Of a stretch of DNA of 9,071 bases, positions 5,616 to 9,071 are shown piece by piece. Position 1 is the stretch's first letter; the number at the start of each line of letters is the position of its first letter. Location: contig CAYRMJ010000056.1 in NCBI GenBank assembly GCA_964425415.1, positions 1 through 9,071 of the forward strand, in the 5' to 3' direction. Below the pieces are notes generated by a model. It ran no database searches. It saw only the letters and a program-made list of their open reading frames with translations, and was not told the origin of the DNA. Position numbers and translations under genes: made by a program. This DNA is from JAADDK01 sp964425415 (lineage in GTDB: Archaea; Thermoplasmatota; Thermoplasmata; Thermoplasmatales; Aciduliprofundaceae).

Positions 5616-7214
5616 GTGATAGTGCTGGGTATTGAAGGTACCGCGCATACTGTTGGTGTGGGCTTGGTGAGTGAAAAAGAGATACTCGCAAATGAGTACG
5701 ATATGTACCGTCCACAGGAAGGTGGAATACATCCAAGAGAAGCCGCTAATCACCATGCGAAGTTGCTTCCAGAATTAATAAAAAGGGCTTTGAAGGATGC
5801 GGATATCAAACCCACTGAGATTGATGGGGTAGCGTTCTCTCAGGGTCCTGGACTAGGCCCGTGTTTAAGAACTGTGGCTACAGCTGCAAGAGTCATCAGT
5901 CAAAAGCTAAGTGTTCCAATTGTGGGCGTGAATCATTGCATTGCACATCTTGAAATTGGAAAATTCACAACAGGCGCTGAAGATCCTGTGATGCTGTATG
6001 TGTCTGGTGGAAACACCCAAATTATATCCTTTTCAGAGGGAAGATACAGAGTTTTTGGAGAGACATTGGATATTGGTATAGGCAACATGCTTGACAAGCT
6101 TGGGAGATTTATGGGTATACCCTTTCCGGGCGGTCCTAAAATTGAGCAACTTGCTAAACATGGTGAAAAGTACATACCTCTTCCATACTCCGTGAAAGGA
6201 ATGGATGTCTCATTCTCAGGACTTTTAACGGCTGCGAAGAAATTTGTGGGTGTGGAAAGAGAAGAGGACATTGCGTACAGCGTGCAGGAGACCGCATTTT
6301 CAATGCTTACGGAGGTGACAGAGCGAGCCTTAGCCCATCTAAAAAAAGATGAGATATTGCTGGCCGGTGGTGTGGCAAGAAACAAAAGATTGCAAGAAAT
6401 GCTAAAGGTCATGGCCGAAGATAGAGGTGCATTGCTGCACGTTCCACCAGCCAATGTTTGCGTGGACAATGGAGCGATGATAGCATATTTAGGGCTTCTT
6501 TTTTTGAAACATGGAGTTGAGATGGAAATAAAGGATACGAGAGTGATTCAACGGTTCAGAACGGATGCAGTAAACATCCCATGGTCCGTAAAAAGGCATG
6601 TCAAGACATACGAGGATTTTCCCGGAGCTGAGGCAAAAATAGAAAACTCAAAGTTCCATAAACTGGATGCCATAATAAAATTGCGAGTTGAAAAGAAATA
6701 CAGAATTAGAGAGATAGATACACAAATCAGAAGAAGCAGAAATAAGAGAGAAGCTCGTTTAATTCATGAGGCAAAGAGATTTGGAATAAGAACACCCGTC
6801 ATTTACGATTTTGATGATTTTTCAATAATTATGGAACGAGTTCACGGCAAAACTCTTTTTGAACTAATTGATACTTTGCCTGATGAAAAGGTGAAGTATA
6901 TTTTGAAAAATGTAGGAAAATCTTTAGCACGTTTGCACAAATCAGGATTTGCTCATGGCGATATGAGCACCAGCAATGTTATATTCACCGATGATATATG
7001 CTTCATTGATTTTAGTATGGGTGAGATAAATGCATCTGTGGAAGATTATGCGGTAGATGTTCATATGTTTGATGAATCGTTGCAATCAGCTCATCACCAA
7101 AAATATCATTTAGTTAAGGAATTTTATGGAGGATATCTTGAGGAATATGGAGAGCGTGGAAATGAAATATTGGATAAGGTGGATGAAATAAGAGGGAGGC
7201 GCAGATATGTTTAA
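5616..7214 (+). CDS. Kae1-Bud32 fusion: tRNA t6A threonylcarbamoyltransferase / KEOPS kinase-ATPase
   Basis: A 532-residue bifunctional protein of the KEOPS complex, which makes N6-threonylcarbamoyladenosine at A37 of ANN-decoding tRNAs. Residues 1-325 are Kae1 (TsaD/Qri7 family): MIVLGIEGTAHTVGVG, the metal-binding HCIAH (His107, His111), SGGNTQI (130-136), DIGIGNMLDKLGR, FPGGPKIEQLA, LLAGGVARNKRL and CVDNGAMIA with metal Asp284. Residues about 337-532 are Bud32, a minimal RIO-like kinase: GAEAKI (P-loop equivalent), IIKLRVEKKYRI with the ATP lysine, the catalytic HGDMSTSNVI (Asp449, Asn454), metal-binding IDFSMG (Asp465), and the basic RGRRRYV tail typical of archaeal Bud32. Such fusions are known in several Euryarchaeota. 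Start GTG 5616 follows the ribosome binding site. All catalytic residues I can check are present. It shares 8 bases with the next gene. Confidence 0.96.
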   Translation: MIVLGIEGTAHTVGVGLVSEKEILANEYDMYRPQEGGIHPREAANHHAKLLPELIKRALKDADIKPTEIDGVAFSQGPGLGPCLRTVATAARVISQKLSVPIVGVNHCIAHLEIGKFTTGAEDPVMLYVSGGNTQIISFSEGRYRVFGETLDIGIGNMLDKLGRFMGIPFPGGPKIEQLAKHGEKYIPLPYSVKGMDVSFSGLLTAAKKFVGVEREEDIAYSVQETAFSMLTEVTERALAHLKKDEILLAGGVARNKRLQEMLKVMAEDRGALLHVPPANVCVDNGAMIAYLGLLFLKHGVEMEIKDTRVIQRFRTDAVNIPWSVKRHVKTYEDFPGAEAKIENSKFHKLDAIIKLRVEKKYRIREIDTQIRRSRNKREARLIHEAKRFGIRTPVIYDFDDFSIIMERVHGKTLFELIDTLPDEKVKYILKNVGKSLARLHKSGFAHGDMSTSNVIFTDDICFIDFSMGEINASVEDYAVDVHMFDESLQSAHHQKYHLVKEFYGGYLEEYGERGNEILDKVDEIRGRRRYV

Positions 7215-7752
7215 GTTAATAACACACAATATTAACAAATACGAAGAGATGAAGAGAATAATTCCCAATTTAAAGATGCATAATATGGAATACCCTGAGA
7301 TTCAATCAAAAAGTGTTGAGGAAGTGGTGGAGTTTGCTCTCAACTATGTTGGTGATATAATTGAAGGTGATTTCATAATTGATGATTCGGGGCTGTTTAT
7401 TGAATCGCTTAATGGATTTCCCGGTGTTTACTCAGCGTATGTTTTTGAAACCATTGGAAATCGGGGAATACTTCGTCTTATGGAGAATGAAAAAAATAGA
7501 AATGCATATTTTAAGACTGTTATTGGAGTGAGATTTCAAGGAGTGAATTATAAACTAATAGGGATATGCCATGGCTCAATTGCGTACGAAGAGCGTGGTA
7601 CAAACGGATTTGGATACGATCCCATATTTATCCCTGAAGGAAAGGAAAAAACGTTTGCAGAGATGTCCAAAGAGGAGAAAAACAGGGTATCTCATCGGGG
7701 CAAAGCTACCAGAAAGCTGGAGGCTTTTTTAGAGAAATTTGGGATAAGGTGA
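7207..7752 (+). CDS. XTP/dITP diphosphatase (RdgB/ITPA/Ham1 family)
   Basis: A 181-residue house-cleaning enzyme that hydrolyses non-canonical purine nucleotides (dITP, XTP) to monophosphate and pyrophosphate, keeping them out of DNA and RNA. Visible motifs: ITHNINKYEEMKRI at the N terminus (the usual T-x-N-x-x-K), IDDSGLFIESLNGFPGVYSA (58-77, with the acidic metal/base residues), NGFGYDPIF (133-141) and the nucleotide-binding SHRGKA (162-167). Length is normal for archaeal members. The ATG overlaps the end of kae1-bud32 by 8 bases and is preceded by GGGAGGC (7194-7200), so the two are probably translated from one message. Kae1-Bud32 next to an ITPA gene is a fusion-era neighbourhood seen in several archaea, to my recollection, but this was not checked. 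Confidence 0.95.
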   Translation: MFKLITHNINKYEEMKRIIPNLKMHNMEYPEIQSKSVEEVVEFALNYVGDIIEGDFIIDDSGLFIESLNGFPGVYSAYVFETIGNRGILRLMENEKNRNAYFKTVIGVRFQGVNYKLIGICHGSIAYEERGTNGFGYDPIFIPEGKEKTFAEMSKEEKNRVSHRGKATRKLEAFLEKFGIR

Positions 7753-7833
7753 TTATTAATTACCCACATCTTTAAAAATGGAAGGGCAAATTATAAAGGC
7801 ACATGTTCTTTGTGTTTCCAAAATTTAATATAT
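7747..7833 (+). promoter_or_regulatory. Intergenic promoter region before the phosphoesterase gene
   Basis: The 100-base gap after the ITPA gene holds three AT-rich boxes on +: TTTAAAAA (7771-7778), ATTATAAA (7790-7797) and TTTAATATAT (7824-7833). The last is centred about 24 bases before the phosphoesterase ATG at 7853 and is the likely working TATA box, giving a leaderless mRNA; no Shine-Dalgarno site precedes that ATG. The two others may be extra start sites or chance. An AGGTGAT at 7747-7753, overlapping the ITPA stop, has no start codon at the usual distance. Confidence 0.5.
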
Positions 7834-7852
7834 GCACTACCGATGACCTCTT

Positions 7853-8356
7853 ATGAAAATTGCAGTACTCAGCGATTCTCATGACAATATCTCGGCGATG
7901 AAAGAAGCTATAAGAGCGATAAAAGATGAAAATATAGACACCATCATACATTTGGGAGATGTGGTTTCACCGTTTACCCTCAAACTTCTCGCAAATTTTA
8001 AAGTTTTCGGAGTGTTTGGAAATAATGATGGAGAAAAGCAGCTCCTTAGTAAAGTTGCGTATCAAAATGGAATGCAAATTGAAGAGCAGCCATATATTCT
8101 GAATATTGAAGATAAATCTTTTTTGCTATATCATGGCTCAGGAAGCGTAGAGAAAACAAGGAGAATTGTAGAGAGCTTTGCAAAGAGTGGAGATTACGAT
8201 TTCGTGCTATACGGGCACACGCACATGGTGGATAACAGAAGAATAGGGAATGCTCTTCTTCTCAATCCCGGAGAGCTTTGCGGATATCTCACTGGGAAGA
8301 GTAGCTTTGCCATAGTGGATCTGGAGAGGGATTATGTGAATATAATTGAGCTTTAA
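7853..8356 (+). CDS. YfcE/MJ0936-type calcineurin-like metallophosphoesterase
   Basis: A 167-residue minimal metallophosphoesterase of the YfcE/MJ0936 family (phosphodiesterases active with divalent metals on bis-p-nitrophenyl phosphate in tested members; the natural substrate is generally unknown). All metal-site motifs are present in order: SDSHDN (Asp8, His10), HLGDVV (Asp36), GNND (Asn57, Asp59), YHGS (His94) and GHTH (His122, His124), followed by NPGELCGY. Length is typical. It is predicted cytoplasmic, with no signal peptide. It has its own TATA box at 7824-7833, placed for a leaderless message, so it is probably transcribed apart from the preceding operon. A T-rich stretch right after the stop may end its transcript. 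Confidence 0.94.
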   Translation: MKIAVLSDSHDNISAMKEAIRAIKDENIDTIIHLGDVVSPFTLKLLANFKVFGVFGNNDGEKQLLSKVAYQNGMQIEEQPYILNIEDKSFLLYHGSGSVEKTRRIVESFAKSGDYDFVLYGHTHMVDNRRIGNALLLNPGELCGYLTGKSSFAIVDLERDYVNIIEL

Positions 8357-8368
8357 TTGTTCCTTTTT
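8357..8368 (+). terminator. T-rich termination signal after the phosphoesterase gene
   Basis: TTGTTCCTTTTT directly after the stop codon fits the oligo-T signals that end archaeal transcripts. It needs no hairpin, and none is evident. It separates the phosphoesterase from the archaellin promoter. Confidence 0.4.
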
Positions 8369-8381
8369 AGATAACTGTGAG

Positions 8382-8396
8382 AAAAAGCTTTTAAAA
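8382..8396 (+). promoter_or_regulatory. BRE/TATA promoter of the archaellin gene
   Basis: AAAAAGC (8382-8388) followed by TTTTAAAA (8389-8396) looks like a BRE plus TATA box. It predicts a transcript start near 8418 and an untranslated leader of roughly 65 bases, long compared with the leaderless or near-leaderless genes elsewhere in the window. Confidence 0.55.
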
Positions 8397-8426
8397 TTAT
8401 TAGGTATTATTATCAATCGTTATCAG

Positions 8427-8478
8427 ATGTGGAAATCACCACATGTCATCACCTGCGGGCACAGGGTCTCCTAGGAGA
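8427..8478 (+). promoter_or_regulatory. Inverted repeats in the archaellin leader, one covering the ribosome binding site
   Basis: ATGTGG (8427-8432) and CCACAT (8439-8444) can form a 6-bp stem with a 6-base loop. Downstream, TCTCCTAGGAGA (8467-8478) is a perfect 12-base palindrome whose right half contains the Shine-Dalgarno TAGGAG (8472-8477), 8 bases before the ATG at 8486. As RNA this could tie up the ribosome binding site weakly; as DNA it could be an operator. Function is inferred only. Confidence 0.35.
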
Positions 8479-8485
8479 ATGAAAG

Positions 8486-9071
8486 ATGAAAAGAATGTGG
8501 ACTAAGGAAGAAGGAGAATTCGGAATAGGAACTCTGATAATATTCATAGCGATAATCATTGTGGCGGCAGTGGCGGCATCGGTACTCATTGAAACGGCGT
8601 ACGTACTTCAGCAGCAGGCAAAAAACACAGGTGACATTGCGAGGCAGGATGTGGCTACCGGATTCAAAGTTATAACTGTGGAGGGAATAAGAAGTGATTA
8701 CATGCTCAGCGAGGTTGTTGGCACTGGTGACGGAAGTACAACTGTATTTACAAAGGTTCTATCCAGTGGTCCGGTGAATCCGCATTCAGTTACGGTGAGT
8801 GATGGAACCAATGTTCTTGTGGATGATGGAAATGGAAATCTTGTCTTAGTCAGCGGAAGCGGTGTGCAAGGATGGATAGGGTACAACAACAAAACACTGA
8901 GAGTTATTTATAGCACAGCTCCTGCATCAGGTACTACCATCCATGTCAGATACGGCTCTGGATATGGAAGAACCGTTGACTATTTGGATTTGAAAGTGGG
9001 CCTGATGGCTGGAAGCCCTCCAATAGCAATGGACAGTGTGCTTGTTGAAATTTCTGACGGGTTTACTGATG
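8486..9071 (+). CDS. Archaellin (archaeal flagellin) with an inserted beta domain, 3' truncated by window
   Basis: The first 195 codons of an archaellum filament protein; no stop occurs before the window ends. A short class III leader ends MKRMWTKEEG, with predicted FlaK/PibD cleavage after Gly10, followed by the hydrophobic filament-core helix (FGIGTLIIFIAIIIVAAVAA and on to about residue 45) and LQQQAKNTGDIARQDVATG, all archaellin signatures. The outer domain begins with FKVITVEGIRS, but the expected continuation (TVDYLDLKVGLMAGSPPIAM, from about 163) is separated from it by roughly 85 extra residues (about 74-158). That insert reads as an independent beta module and carries one N-glycosylation sequon, Asn135-Lys-Thr137. 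The ATG has a Shine-Dalgarno site 8 bases upstream. The protein would be processed at the membrane and polymerised into the swimming filament. Confidence 0.92.
   Translation, partial: MKRMWTKEEGEFGIGTLIIFIAIIIVAAVAASVLIETAYVLQQQAKNTGDIARQDVATGFKVITVEGIRSDYMLSEVVGTGDGSTTVFTKVLSSGPVNPHSVTVSDGTNVLVDDGNGNLVLVSGSGVQGWIGYNNKTLRVIYSTAPASGTTIHVRYGSGYGRTVDYLDLKVGLMAGSPPIAMDSVLVEISDGFTD

Noticed and set aside
8427..8444. The ATGTGG/CCACAT hairpin as an intrinsic terminator
   Set aside because: It has no T-tract after it and lies inside the predicted archaellin leader, after its TATA box.
8698..8892. Minus-strand frame of 64 codons inside the archaellin
   Set aside because: It is antisense to a clear archaellin reading frame and rich in Pro/Thr/Ser from the low-complexity beta insert; no start signals.

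Overview
The window reads as a piece of a euryarchaeal chromosome. The evidence is a run of archaeal ribosomal proteins with an RNA polymerase subunit (L18e, L13, S9, RpoN/Rpb10), an archaeal Sm-like protein, a Kae1-Bud32 fusion, a class III signal-peptide archaellin, archaeal TATA boxes about 24-26 bp upstream of several start codons, and AGGTGAT-type Shine-Dalgarno sites. Gene style and order suggest the Thermoplasmatota / DHVE2 (Aciduliprofundum-like) area, but that placement is inference. No tRNA, rRNA, CRISPR or insertion sequence was seen. The window is gene-dense, and no stretch over 300 bases lacks a gene.

Region 1 (1-1645): a class III-type sirtuin on + converges on, and overlaps by 59 bp, a 10-TM EamA/DMT permease on -. 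The permease and the next + operon diverge from one short gap holding a palindromic TATTA-type box (TTTATAAA) that is well placed for both directions.

Region 2 (1646-3051): a translation/transcription operon, rpl18e-rpl13-rps9-rpoN, packed with no intergenic space. The stop codon of each gene lies inside the ribosome binding site of the next. RpoN is followed not by rpoK/rps2, as in many archaea, but by a separately promoted 51-residue coiled-coil protein (3089-3244).

Region 3 (3287-7752): a likely second operon: Lsm RNA-binding protein; a 598-residue protein with a zinc ribbon, a long coiled coil and a KaiC/RecA-like domain whose nucleotide-binding motifs look degenerate; a 96-residue beta-rich protein of unknown function, possibly PH-like or CheF-like; the Kae1-Bud32 fusion for tRNA t6A synthesis; and an ITPA/RdgB house-cleaning NTP pyrophosphatase whose start overlaps the end of Kae1-Bud32.

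Region 4 (7753-9071): a YfcE/MJ0936-type metallophosphoesterase, probably leaderless, then a promoter and structured-looking leader followed by an archaellin gene cut by the window edge. The archaellin carries an extra domain of about 85 residues resembling small beta modules of phage tail and other surface proteins, inserted in an otherwise canonical archaellin. With the degenerate KaiC-like scaffold protein and the 51-residue coiled coil, this is the most unusual part of the window.
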